Shown: one piece after another, positions 39,461-47,304 of the stretch
Layout of the letters: each line of letters starts with the position of its first letter
Position numbering within the stretch: the stretch's first letter is position 1
NCBI GenBank assembly: GCA_021324825.1
Contig: JAJPII010000026.1
Location: 29,735 to 93,734, forward strand
DNA from: Spartobacteria bacterium
Lineage (GTDB): Bacteria; Verrucomicrobiota; Verrucomicrobiia; Chthoniobacterales; Chthoniobacteraceae
DNA length: 64,000 bases
Reading direction: 5' to 3'
The notes under the pieces: model-generated
What the model was told of the DNA's origin: nothing
What the model saw: only the letters and a program-made list of their open reading frames with translations
The model's database searches: none
Program-made: the position numbers and the translations under genes

Positions 39461-41122
39461 GTGGATGAGATTCGCTGGTTCATCCACGCGGCGCCCGCTC
39501 CGCCGCGGCTGCCGTTCCATTTTTCCTTCCCGCGCGCCTGGGCGCCGCTGGGGGTCATCGGGGCCGTGGCGGCCGCGGTGCTGGCGTTCGCGCTGTTGCG
39601 CGCGCTCATCGACTATCTTTACCGCGTCGAACTGAACGATCTCGTGCAGGCCCGCATCGTCGTCCAGCTCCGCGCCGATATTTACGCGAAGCTCAACCGC
39701 CTCAGCTTCCGTTTCTTCGACGCGAACGCCAGCAGTTCCCTCATCAACCGCGTGACGGGCGACGCGCAACTCGTCCGCATGTTCATCGAGAACGTCGTCA
39801 TCCAGGCGATCATCCTTCTCATCTCGCTGGCGGCGTTTCTTTGTTACATGCTCAGCCTGCACCCGGCGCTGACGTTCGCCTGCCTGGCGACCACGCCGTT
39901 CCTCTTTCTTCGCGGCATCACGTTTTCGAACAGGGTCGCGCCGGCGTATATCCGCAACAAGGCGCTGGCGGACTTCATGATCCAGCGGCTCGCGGAGAAC
40001 ATCCGCGGCATCCACGTCATCAAGGCCTTCTCGCAGGAAGCGGCGGAGCGGGAGAAGTTCCGGCGTTCCAACGCGGACGTGGTCGAGCAGAAGCGGCATA
40101 TCTTCCGCGAGATCAGCGCGTTCAACTCCACCACCGGCTTCCTCAGCCAGATCAATCTCGTCATCCTGCTCGGCTACGGCGGCAGCCTCGTGATAAAGGG
40201 GGAGTTCCCGCTCGGGACGGGCCTCATCGCCTTCGCGGGGATACTGCAACAGTTCTCCACGCAGGTCGGCAACATCGCGACCATAGCCAACAGCATGCAG
40301 GAAAGCCTGACCGGCGCGCGCCGCGTCTTCGAGGTGCTCGACGCCCCGCTCGAAATCCAGACGCGCGAAAACCCCGTGCGGCTGGCCCGCGCGCGCGGCC
40401 GCGTGCGGTTCGAGCAGGTCTGGTTCGACCACGGGCGCGAGCCGGTCCTGCGCGAGATCGACTTCGAGGCGCGCCCCGGCCAATGCGTCGCCATCGTCGG
40501 CCCGACCGGCTCCGGGAAGAGCGCGCTCATGAGCCTCATCCCGCGTTTTTACGACCCGACCGCGGGCCGCGTCCTCATGGACGGCAACAACCTGCGGGAT
40601 CTCGACCTGAACGACCTCCGCAAAAATGTCGGCCTCGTCTTCCAGGAGAGCTTCCTTTTCAGCACGAGCGTCGCGGCGAACATCGCCTTCGGCCACCCGG
40701 ACGCGACGCGCGAGCAGATCGAACGCGCCGCGCGCATCGCCGCCGCAGAGGAATTCATCGAGCGCCTGCCGAAGGGTTACGACACCGTGCTCGGCCAGAG
40801 CGGCGTCGGCCTTTCCGGCGGGCAGCGGCAGCGGCTGGCGCTGGCCCGCGCGCTGTTGCTCGACCCCGCCCTGCTTTTGCTGGACGACCCGACCGCCTCC
40901 ATCGACCCAGGCGTCGAACACGAGATAATGGCCGCCATGGATTCCGCGATGGCCGCGCGCACCACGTTCCTCGTCGCGCACAGGCTCCGGATGCTGCGGC
41001 GCGCGGATGTCATCGTCGTTCTGGACAAGGGGCGCATTTCTCAAATCGGCTCGCACGAAGACTTGATGCGGAATCCCGGTTACTACGCCCACGCCGCCCG
41101 GTTGCAGGAAAATGAAAAATAG
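39461..41122 (+). CDS. ABC exporter half-transporter, subunit with impaired ATP site
   Basis: A type I ABC exporter half (transmembrane domain plus ATPase). Walker A GPTGSGKS, signature LSGGQ and Walker B LLLLDD are present, but the catalytic Glu after Walker B is Asp (DDPTAS), as in the degenerate member of heterodimeric exporters (BmrC, LmrC). GTG at 39461 is the first canonical start, giving 553 residues. However, the in-frame codons back to about 39311 encode a convincing first helix (DWALIRRLLVFSWRYRAGCV, ALQTAILAFGLFGLGFTGV), so the real protein probably starts upstream at a non-standard codon, or a base is missing. The partner gene overlaps by 11 bases. Confidence 0.88.
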   Translation: MDEIRWFIHAAPAPPRLPFHFSFPRAWAPLGVIGAVAAAVLAFALLRALIDYLYRVELNDLVQARIVVQLRADIYAKLNRLSFRFFDANASSSLINRVTGDAQLVRMFIENVVIQAIILLISLAAFLCYMLSLHPALTFACLATTPFLFLRGITFSNRVAPAYIRNKALADFMIQRLAENIRGIHVIKAFSQEAAEREKFRRSNADVVEQKRHIFREISAFNSTTGFLSQINLVILLGYGGSLVIKGEFPLGTGLIAFAGILQQFSTQVGNIATIANSMQESLTGARRVFEVLDAPLEIQTRENPVRLARARGRVRFEQVWFDHGREPVLREIDFEARPGQCVAIVGPTGSGKSALMSLIPRFYDPTAGRVLMDGNNLRDLDLNDLRKNVGLVFQESFLFSTSVAANIAFGHPDATREQIERAARIAAAEEFIERLPKGYDTVLGQSGVGLSGGQRQRLALARALLLDPALLLLDDPTASIDPGVEHEIMAAMDSAMAARTTFLVAHRLRMLRRADVIVVLDKGRISQIGSHEDLMRNPGYYAHAARLQENEK

Positions 41123-42920
41123 CTTCGTCCTGGCCCAGCCCTCGCGCGACGAGGACGACGAGCCGATAACGCTCGGGCCGTTCGGCTTCTTCCGGCTGAT
41201 GCGGCGGCTCTTCGCGTACACCCATCCGCATGCGATGAAGCGCAACCAGCTCATCGCCTTGGTCATCATCCGCTCCGTGCAACTGCCGATGCTCGCCTGG
41301 GCGCTTGGCGCCGTCATCAACGGCCCGATCGCCCGCGGCGATCTGCACGGCACGCTGCGCGCCGCGCTCTGGTTCGCCGCGCTCGCCGCCTTTACCCAGG
41401 CGTGTTTCTACTTCCGCGTACGGCTCGCATTGGAGTTGGGCGAAGCGGTCATCTTCGACCTGCGCAACGAACTCTTCGCCCACCTGCAGACGATGACCGC
41501 GCGCTTCTACGACAAGGTCAAGCCGGGGCGGATCATCAGCCGCATGACATCGGATGTCGAAGCCATCCGCGCCGGCGTGCAGGATGTCGTCTTCGTCAGC
41601 GTCGTCCAGGCGGGGCAGATGCTCATCAGCGGCCTTCTCATGCTCTGGTACAACTGGGCGCTCTTCCTCGTCGTGCTGGCGATAGCTCCGGTCATCTGGG
41701 CCATCAACCGGTATTTCCGAAGCCGGCTCGCGTATACGCAACGCCAGGCCCAGGAGAGCTTCAGCCGGGTCATCTCCACCGTCGCGGAATCGGTCGAAGG
41801 CATCCGCGTAACCCAGGGGTTTTCCCGCCAGGACGTGAATGCCAGCATGTTCCGGGAACTGGCCGGCGACCACGCGCGCTTCGTCATGGGCGCGGCGCGG
41901 ACGTCCGCCGTCTTCCTGCCGCTGCTGGAGCTCAACAGCCAATTCTTCATCGCCATGCTCCTGCTGATGGGCGGGTACCGCGTGCTGAATCCGGCGATAG
42001 CCGATCCCATTGGCGACATCGTGCAATTCTTCTTCCTCGCCGCGCTCTTCTTTGATCCTGTGCGCATCATCGGCGCGCAATATACGACGGCGCTCACTGC
42101 CATGGTCGGCGCGGAGCGCGTCTTCACCCTGCTGGATCAGAAGCCGGATTGGCAGGACCCCGCGGACGCCATCCCCCTGCCGGACATCTCCGGGCGTGTC
42201 GAGTTTCGAGACGTCTCCTTCGGCTACGAACCGAACCTCACCGTGCTGAGAAACATCAACTTCACCGCCGAGCCGGGGCGGACCATCGCCCTGGTCGGAC
42301 ACACCGGAAGCGGCAAGACATCCATCACCGCCCTCATCGCCAAGGCGTACCTGCCCACCGCCGGCGCGCTCCTCATCGACGGGCGCGACATCCGTTCCAT
42401 CCGCTCCGAGTCATTGCGGCGGCGGCTCGGCATCGTCCAGCAGCAGAACTTTCTTTTTGAAGGCGACGTTCTTCAGAACATCCGTTTTGGCCGCCCGGGC
42501 GCCGGCGACGACGAAGTCCTGGAGGCCGTGAGAAAACTCGACTTCCTCGACATGATCGAAGCGCTGCCCGACGGCTTCCGGACGCCGGTCGGCGAAGGCG
42601 GCTCCGGCCTCTCCGTCGGGCAGCGGCAGTTGATCTGCTTCGCCCGCGCGCTGCTCGCCGACCCGCGCATCCTCATCCTGGACGAAGCCACGAGTTCCAT
42701 CGACGCCATAACGGAAGCGCGCATCCAGCATTCTCTGGCCGCGCTGCTGCGAGGCCGCACCAGCTTCGTCATCGCCCACCGGTTGAGCACCGTGCGCGAG
42801 GCCGACACGATCCTCGTCCTGCGCCGGGGCGAGATCGTCGAACGCGGCAGCCACCGCGAACTGCTGGCTCTGGGCGGCGTCTATAAGGAATTGCACAACC
42901 GCTTCATCGCCGAGGGTTGA
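41112..42920 (+). CDS. ABC exporter half-transporter, catalytic partner
   Basis: A 602-residue half-exporter with six transmembrane helices (residues about 35-320) and an ATPase domain: Walker A GHTGSGKT, Q-loop QQQNFLFEG, signature LSVGQ, Walker B ILILDEATSS with the catalytic Glu, H-loop IAHRLS. Together with the upstream subunit it forms a heterodimeric exporter with one consensus and one impaired ATP site, as for BmrCD. It overlaps that gene by 11 bases. The substrate is unknown; a hydrophobic drug or lipid is typical of the family. Confidence 0.93.
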   Translation: MKNSFVLAQPSRDEDDEPITLGPFGFFRLMRRLFAYTHPHAMKRNQLIALVIIRSVQLPMLAWALGAVINGPIARGDLHGTLRAALWFAALAAFTQACFYFRVRLALELGEAVIFDLRNELFAHLQTMTARFYDKVKPGRIISRMTSDVEAIRAGVQDVVFVSVVQAGQMLISGLLMLWYNWALFLVVLAIAPVIWAINRYFRSRLAYTQRQAQESFSRVISTVAESVEGIRVTQGFSRQDVNASMFRELAGDHARFVMGAARTSAVFLPLLELNSQFFIAMLLLMGGYRVLNPAIADPIGDIVQFFFLAALFFDPVRIIGAQYTTALTAMVGAERVFTLLDQKPDWQDPADAIPLPDISGRVEFRDVSFGYEPNLTVLRNINFTAEPGRTIALVGHTGSGKTSITALIAKAYLPTAGALLIDGRDIRSIRSESLRRRLGIVQQQNFLFEGDVLQNIRFGRPGAGDDEVLEAVRKLDFLDMIEALPDGFRTPVGEGGSGLSVGQRQLICFARALLADPRILILDEATSSIDAITEARIQHSLAALLRGRTSFVIAHRLSTVREADTILVLRRGEIVERGSHRELLALGGVYKELHNRFIAEG

Positions 42921-42934
42921 GGTTTTGGCTCCGC

Positions 42935-42966
42935 TCCAGGCGGCTGGCACAGCCGCCTCTACAACG
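42935..42966 (-). repeat. Hairpin repeat, copy E
   Basis: A single reverse-orientation unit with a perfect hairpin at 42939-42959, flanked by TCCGCTC and CTACAACGACAACGACG. Downstream, CTAGAGCGCGGGCGAAC (42983-42999) resembles a truncated family end. It lies between the ABC operon and the copper-related group. Confidence 0.8.
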
Positions 42967-43049
42967 ACAACGACGCCGCCAACTAGAGCGCGGGCGAACT
43001 TCGTTTGACCTTGACCTTGAGCAGCCGCCGCCTTAACTAAACGACGTTC

Positions 43050-43442
43050 ATGCCAGCAGGCTTTTTCAGATTTGGCCAGGCGCTGATGCTCGCGGCTCTT
43101 CTCGCCGCGTCGGGAGGGCATTGGGCCGTGCTGCAATCCGTGGCTTGGACAACGATGATCGTGGATTACTCCCGCACTTCCAGGATCAGCGACGCGGTCG
43201 CCAAGACCTTTGATGGCGAGCATCCGTGCCCTCTTTGCAAGACGATCGCCAAAGGCCGCGCATCGGAAAACCGGCCCGATTCGCAGGCGGCAGTCTCCAA
43301 GGTGGATTTCTTTTTTCGGCAGGCCGGCGCCTTCATTCCTCCATCGCTTTCCTCCTGGCGTTGCGTCGCTTCTTCGGATATAGCCGATGAGCGCGCGCAT
43401 CTTCCGGCGCTACAGCCGCCGCGGGTTTTCTTCACAGCTTAA
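43050..43442 (+). CDS. Small membrane/secreted protein with HPCPLC motif
   Basis: A 130-residue protein with a hydrophobic N-terminal segment (ALMLAALLAASGGHWAVLQSVAW) and EHPCPLCKTIAKGR. Small proteins with an HxCPLC motif recur beside copper and other metal-handling genes and resemble DUF2946-type proteins; a role in metal binding is inferred from the Cys/His and the neighbouring CopC and CopD genes. No catalytic residue can be named. Confidence 0.6.
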   Translation: MPAGFFRFGQALMLAALLAASGGHWAVLQSVAWTTMIVDYSRTSRISDAVAKTFDGEHPCPLCKTIAKGRASENRPDSQAAVSKVDFFFRQAGAFIPPSLSSWRCVASSDIADERAHLPALQPPRVFFTA

Positions 43443-43576
43443 AGGCTGAGAACCCGGCGGGGCCGCCTTTTCGGCTGCCCCTCAAATCAAACCCTTCGCG
43501 CCCTGCGTGTGCATGGGGATCGCGATCACATTCCGACAACCGGGCCTGCGTCCGCCCAAAAAAACTTAATAGCTCC

Positions 43577-44515
43577 TTGAAATCTCTCGACAACATAACA
43601 TCTCTGCTCTGTAACGGCGCGGGGGCCGCGATCCTCGCGACTTCCGCCTTGATCTTCACGCCGCGCGTGTCCGCGCACGGATTCGAGGGGAGCCGTTTCT
43701 TTCCTCCCACCATCCAGACGGACGATCCGTTCGCGACCGACGAGCTTTCGTTGGGCGTCCAGGTATTTAACAACCCCGCCGGCGAGGGAAGCCCCAAGAC
43801 TCGCGAGATCGACTTCGGCGGAGCACTGGACAAGGAGATTTTCCCGAAATTCGCGCTCGGCATAAGCGGCGCATACACTCTTCTCGAGCCGCAGGGACAG
43901 GCCGGCATCCACGGGTTTGATAACATTACCCTTAGCGCGAAACGCCAACTCCTCGAGATCCCCGCTCACGAGTTCATTTTCTCGATCGGCGCCGAATGGG
44001 AAGTCGGCGACACCGGCAGCCAGTCGGTTGGAGCAAACACGTTCAGCACCTTCACGCCGACCATCTATGCCGGCAAAGGCATGGGCGACCTTCCGGACAG
44101 CGCGCCCTTCCTCAAGCCCTTCGCAATCACCGGCACGCTGGGCGTCGATCTCCCCTTGAAAGCCGACCCGAACAATCTCGATTGGGGGCTGGCTGTCGAA
44201 TACAGCCTCCCCTACCTCGAACAAAACGTGAAGGAGACCGGACTGCCCCGTCCATTCCGCGACATGATCCCTCTTGTGGAGTTCGCCGTGACCCAACCGC
44301 TCAACCGCGGAGGCGGCGGGGCCACGGGAACCATCAATCCCGGGGTGCTTTGGGAGACGAAGGACTTCCAGGCCGGCCTGGAAGCCGTCATTCCGATCAA
44401 TCCCCGGACAGGACCGAACGTCGGCGTTGTTTTCAATGTGCAAATCTTCATCGATGATCTGTTCCCCAGAATCTTCGGGCATCCGATCTTCGGCGGCGAT
44501 AAAGCTCAACCATGA
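43577..44515 (+). CDS. Secreted or outer-membrane beta-rich protein in copper cluster
   Basis: A 312-residue protein from a TTG at 43577 with signal peptide ending PRVSA, then a beta-rich mature part (HGFEGSRFFPPTIQTDDPFATDEL, EFIFSIGAEWEVGDTGSQSVG, GTINPGVLWETKDFQAGLEAVIP) that alternates polar and hydrophobic residues as in outer-membrane barrels or transporter-like proteins. Its stop overlaps the copC start (ATGA), which ties it to copper handling. Likely an outer-membrane component; substrate not shown by sequence. Confidence 0.65.
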   Translation: MKSLDNITSLLCNGAGAAILATSALIFTPRVSAHGFEGSRFFPPTIQTDDPFATDELSLGVQVFNNPAGEGSPKTREIDFGGALDKEIFPKFALGISGAYTLLEPQGQAGIHGFDNITLSAKRQLLEIPAHEFIFSIGAEWEVGDTGSQSVGANTFSTFTPTIYAGKGMGDLPDSAPFLKPFAITGTLGVDLPLKADPNNLDWGLAVEYSLPYLEQNVKETGLPRPFRDMIPLVEFAVTQPLNRGGGGATGTINPGVLWETKDFQAGLEAVIPINPRTGPNVGVVFNVQIFIDDLFPRIFGHPIFGGDKAQP

Positions 44516-44886
44516 TAACCCGGATGAAAACACCCCGCCTCATCCTCTGGATCGCACTGCTTTTGGCGAACGTCCGTTTTGCGGATGCCCATGCTTTCCC
44601 AGACCATGCCGACCCGAAAGTCGGCGGCGCGATTCACGCCTCTCCGCCGGAGGTGAAAGTCTGGTTCACCCAGAAACTCGTCGTTGTGTTCTGCAATCTC
44701 CAGGTCTTCGACGCAACCGGCAAGGAGGTGGACAAGCACGACAAAAAAATCGACGCCAAGGATTCCACGCTGCTCATGGTCTCCGTGCCGCCCTTGAAGC
44801 CTGGCAAGTACAAGGTGGTCTGGCGCGCGACCTCCGTGGATACCCACGTCACCCATGGCGACTTCTCCTTTGTAGTCACCCCCTAG
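44512..44886 (+). CDS. copC: CopC-family copper-binding protein
   Basis: A 124-residue periplasmic protein: signal peptide ending ANVRFADA, mature N-terminus HAFPDHADPKVGG whose first His is a Cu(II) ligand in CopC, strand patterns VWFTQKLVV and TGKEVDKH, and the C-terminal TSVDTHVTHGDFSFVV carrying the conserved Asp-x-His. ATG at 44512 overlaps the previous stop; ATG at 44524 would give a tidier signal peptide. It would bind Cu(II) in the periplasm and hand it to CopD. Confidence 0.9.
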   Translation: MITRMKTPRLILWIALLLANVRFADAHAFPDHADPKVGGAIHASPPEVKVWFTQKLVVVFCNLQVFDATGKEVDKHDKKIDAKDSTLLMVSVPPLKPGKYKVVWRATSVDTHVTHGDFSFVVTP

Positions 44887-44907
44887 CAGCGATCCGCGCG
44901 AAGGAGA

Positions 44908-45921
44908 ATGACGCCCCTGCTCGCCATCATCCGGGCCGTCCATTTCGCTGCGTGCCTGCTGCCGCTGTCGGTGTTCGGCATGAGCGCGCTTGTGGTGAAC
45001 CCGACGATGGCTTGGATGATCGGGGAAGCCGCGAGCCTAGCCGATCCGTGCGGGTTTGTGGAAACTTTCCACAGGCGGGTTCACCGGTTGCTGGCGGCTT
45101 GCCTCGCCTTGGCCTTCGTGTCGGGGTTTCTGTGGCTCTGGTTCTCCATTGCGGGAATGAGCGGCTCATCCTTGCGGGAATCGCTGAATGCCGATCTGTT
45201 CAAGATGGTTCTTACCCAGACGCCGCCCGGCCGTGTATGGTTGCTGCGAGCCGGGATCGCGCTGGCGCTCGCCGGCGCCTATCAACGGGGTTTCAAAACA
45301 GCGCGGGGGCCGTTTTGGCTTTGCACGCTCCTCAGCGCATCGCTGGCCGGCTCGCTCGCCTGGCTCGGCCATGCCGCCGCGGCCGAAGGGGTTTTGGCGG
45401 ACATCCATCTCGGCGCCGACGTCTTGCATCTTCTCACGGCGGCAGTCTGGCCGGGCGGCCTCCTGCCATTCGCTTTATTGCCAAGGCCGTCTCTAAGATC
45501 GTCGGCGCCGATTGAAGTCCACTGTGTGGCGACCCGCCGTTTCTCCTCTGTCAGCCTTATGGCGGTCGGCGTTCTTGCCGCCTCCGGCAGCGTAAACAGC
45601 TACTGCCTCGTCGGCAATCTCGACGCATTGTTCTCCACCGAATATGGCCGGCTGCTCCTGCTTAAACTGGGACTCTTCGCAGCCATTGTGACCCTCGGCG
45701 CGGTCAATCTCCTGCGTCTCAAACCCGCGCTTTCCGGCCTTCCGGGCCGGGCTGCGAACGATGGGGCGGTTCTCAGAAAACTCTCCCGCAACGTAAGGAT
45801 GGAATTGTGCCTGGCTGCCGCAATCCTCCTGGTCGTCGGCATACTCGGCGTCACTCCGCCTGCCCGCCAGGATGCGGACGCGCATCGCGCCGGCGATCCT
45901 GGCCTTGGATATCATCCTTGA
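44908..45921 (+). CDS. copD: CopD-family copper membrane protein
   Basis: A 337-residue inner-membrane protein of about eight helices with conserved His residues (IIRAVHFAACLLPL, AWLGHAAAAEG, DVLHLLTAAVWPGGLLP), the pattern of CopD. AAGGAG stands just before the ATG. The last ten bases overlap the 3' end of the convergent M20 gene. CopD works with CopC in copper import or resistance. Confidence 0.9.
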   Translation: MTPLLAIIRAVHFAACLLPLSVFGMSALVVNPTMAWMIGEAASLADPCGFVETFHRRVHRLLAACLALAFVSGFLWLWFSIAGMSGSSLRESLNADLFKMVLTQTPPGRVWLLRAGIALALAGAYQRGFKTARGPFWLCTLLSASLAGSLAWLGHAAAAEGVLADIHLGADVLHLLTAAVWPGGLLPFALLPRPSLRSSAPIEVHCVATRRFSSVSLMAVGVLAASGSVNSYCLVGNLDALFSTEYGRLLLLKLGLFAAIVTLGAVNLLRLKPALSGLPGRAANDGAVLRKLSRNVRMELCLAAAILLVVGILGVTPPARQDADAHRAGDPGLGYHP

Positions 45922-47246
45922 GCCAGTTCTTCCAGCAGGGCCTGGTTCAGGCGGATGCCGGCGAAGAAGTTCTCCAGCGGGAAATTTTCGTTGGGGGCGT
46001 GGACGCGGCAATCGGGCAGCGCAAGGCCCAGCAGCAACGTATCGACTCCGAGGATGGTCTTGAAGCTGTTGACGATGGGGATGCTCCCGCCCTCCCGTAT
46101 GAGGGCGGGTTCGCCGCCGAAGGTTCTCTGCAATGCGCGGCGCGCGGCCATGCCTTGCGGGGAATCGGGGTCGCAAAGGTAGGGCGCGCCGGTGTGGCCG
46201 CCGGTTATTTCCAAAACGACGCCGGGCGGCGTGTGTTGTGTCAGATGCGCTTTGACCTTGTCGATCACTTCGTCGGGTTTCTGGTCCGGGACGAGGCGGA
46301 AGGTCAGTTTCGCGGAGGCTTCTTTCGGGATGACGGTCTTGGTTCCTTCGCCCTGGTAGCCGCCTTTCAACCCGTTTACTTCCGCCGTGGGCCGCGCCCA
46401 GACGCGTTCCAGCGTGGTGCAACCCGCTTCGCCAAAAAGTTGGGGCGCGCCCGTGAGTTGCAGGATGAGCGCGTCGTTCAGCGGCAGGCGGCCCCACCGG
46501 TCTTTCTCCGCCTGACTCACCGGCTGGACGCCGTCGTAGAAACCCTCCACCGCCACGCGCCCTTCCGCGGTGTGGAGCGTGGCGAGAAGCCGGGCGAGCA
46601 TGGTGGCGGGGTTGGCGACCGCGCCTCCGTAAATGCCGGAGTGCAGATCGGTGGACGGCCCGGTGACTTTGATCTCGAGGGCTCCGATGCCTCGCAGCCC
46701 GTAGGTGAAGGTGGGGATGTTTCTCCCGACCATGCCGGTGTCGGAGACGGCGATGATATCGCACCGCAGCGAGTCGCGGTGCGCGAGGAGGAACGGCTCG
46801 AGATGCGCGCTGCCGATTTCCTCTTCGCCCTCGATGAGAAAGATGAGGTTGACGGGGAGTTCGCCCGTTCGCTTCATGGCTTCCCCGACGCCAAGGACGT
46901 GCGCGAGGATCTGGCCCTTGTTATCCGTCGCGCCGCGGGCGGTGACGATCCCGTTTTCTATGTGGGGCTCAAAAGGCGGGTGCGTCCAGAGTTCCAACGG
47001 ATCGGGCGGCTGCACGTCGTAGTGTCCGTAGATCAAGACCGTCTTGCGGCCGGTTTCGTGACGATTCCTCGCGACGACCGCCGGATGCCCGGGCGTGGGA
47101 TGCGTCTCCGCCTCGAGCCCCAGCGCCTTTAGCCTGGCGCAAAGCCACTGGGCGCACTCCGCGACCTTGCCCGCGCACGCGGGGTCGGTCGAGACGCTCG
47201 GGAATCGGAGGAAGGCCAGGAGATCATTGACGGCGGCGGCGTCCAT
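45912..47246 (-). CDS. M20-family metallopeptidase (dipeptidase)
   Basis: A 444-residue di-zinc exopeptidase: YGHYDVQPPDP, RGATDNKGQ (bridging Asp), EGEEEIGS (general base and ligand Glu), the dimerisation insert, and the last ligand His in DCRVHAPNENFPLE. The length fits the M20/ArgE/CPG2 dipeptidase subgroup. The start ATG at 47246 is divergent from the AsmA-like gene. Substrate class cannot be set more finely. Confidence 0.94.
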   Translation of the reverse strand: MDAAAVNDLLAFLRFPSVSTDPACAGKVAECAQWLCARLKALGLEAETHPTPGHPAVVARNRHETGRKTVLIYGHYDVQPPDPLELWTHPPFEPHIENGIVTARGATDNKGQILAHVLGVGEAMKRTGELPVNLIFLIEGEEEIGSAHLEPFLLAHRDSLRCDIIAVSDTGMVGRNIPTFTYGLRGIGALEIKVTGPSTDLHSGIYGGAVANPATMLARLLATLHTAEGRVAVEGFYDGVQPVSQAEKDRWGRLPLNDALILQLTGAPQLFGEAGCTTLERVWARPTAEVNGLKGGYQGEGTKTVIPKEASAKLTFRLVPDQKPDEVIDKVKAHLTQHTPPGVVLEITGGHTGAPYLCDPDSPQGMAARRALQRTFGGEPALIREGGSIPIVNSFKTILGVDTLLLGLALPDCRVHAPNENFPLENFFAGIRLNQALLEELAQG

Positions 47247-47304
47247 GGCGGAAAGAGTAGCGGTGTTTGCCTTTGCGCGGCGAGTTTTTTAGGATGGCGG
47301 TCCT

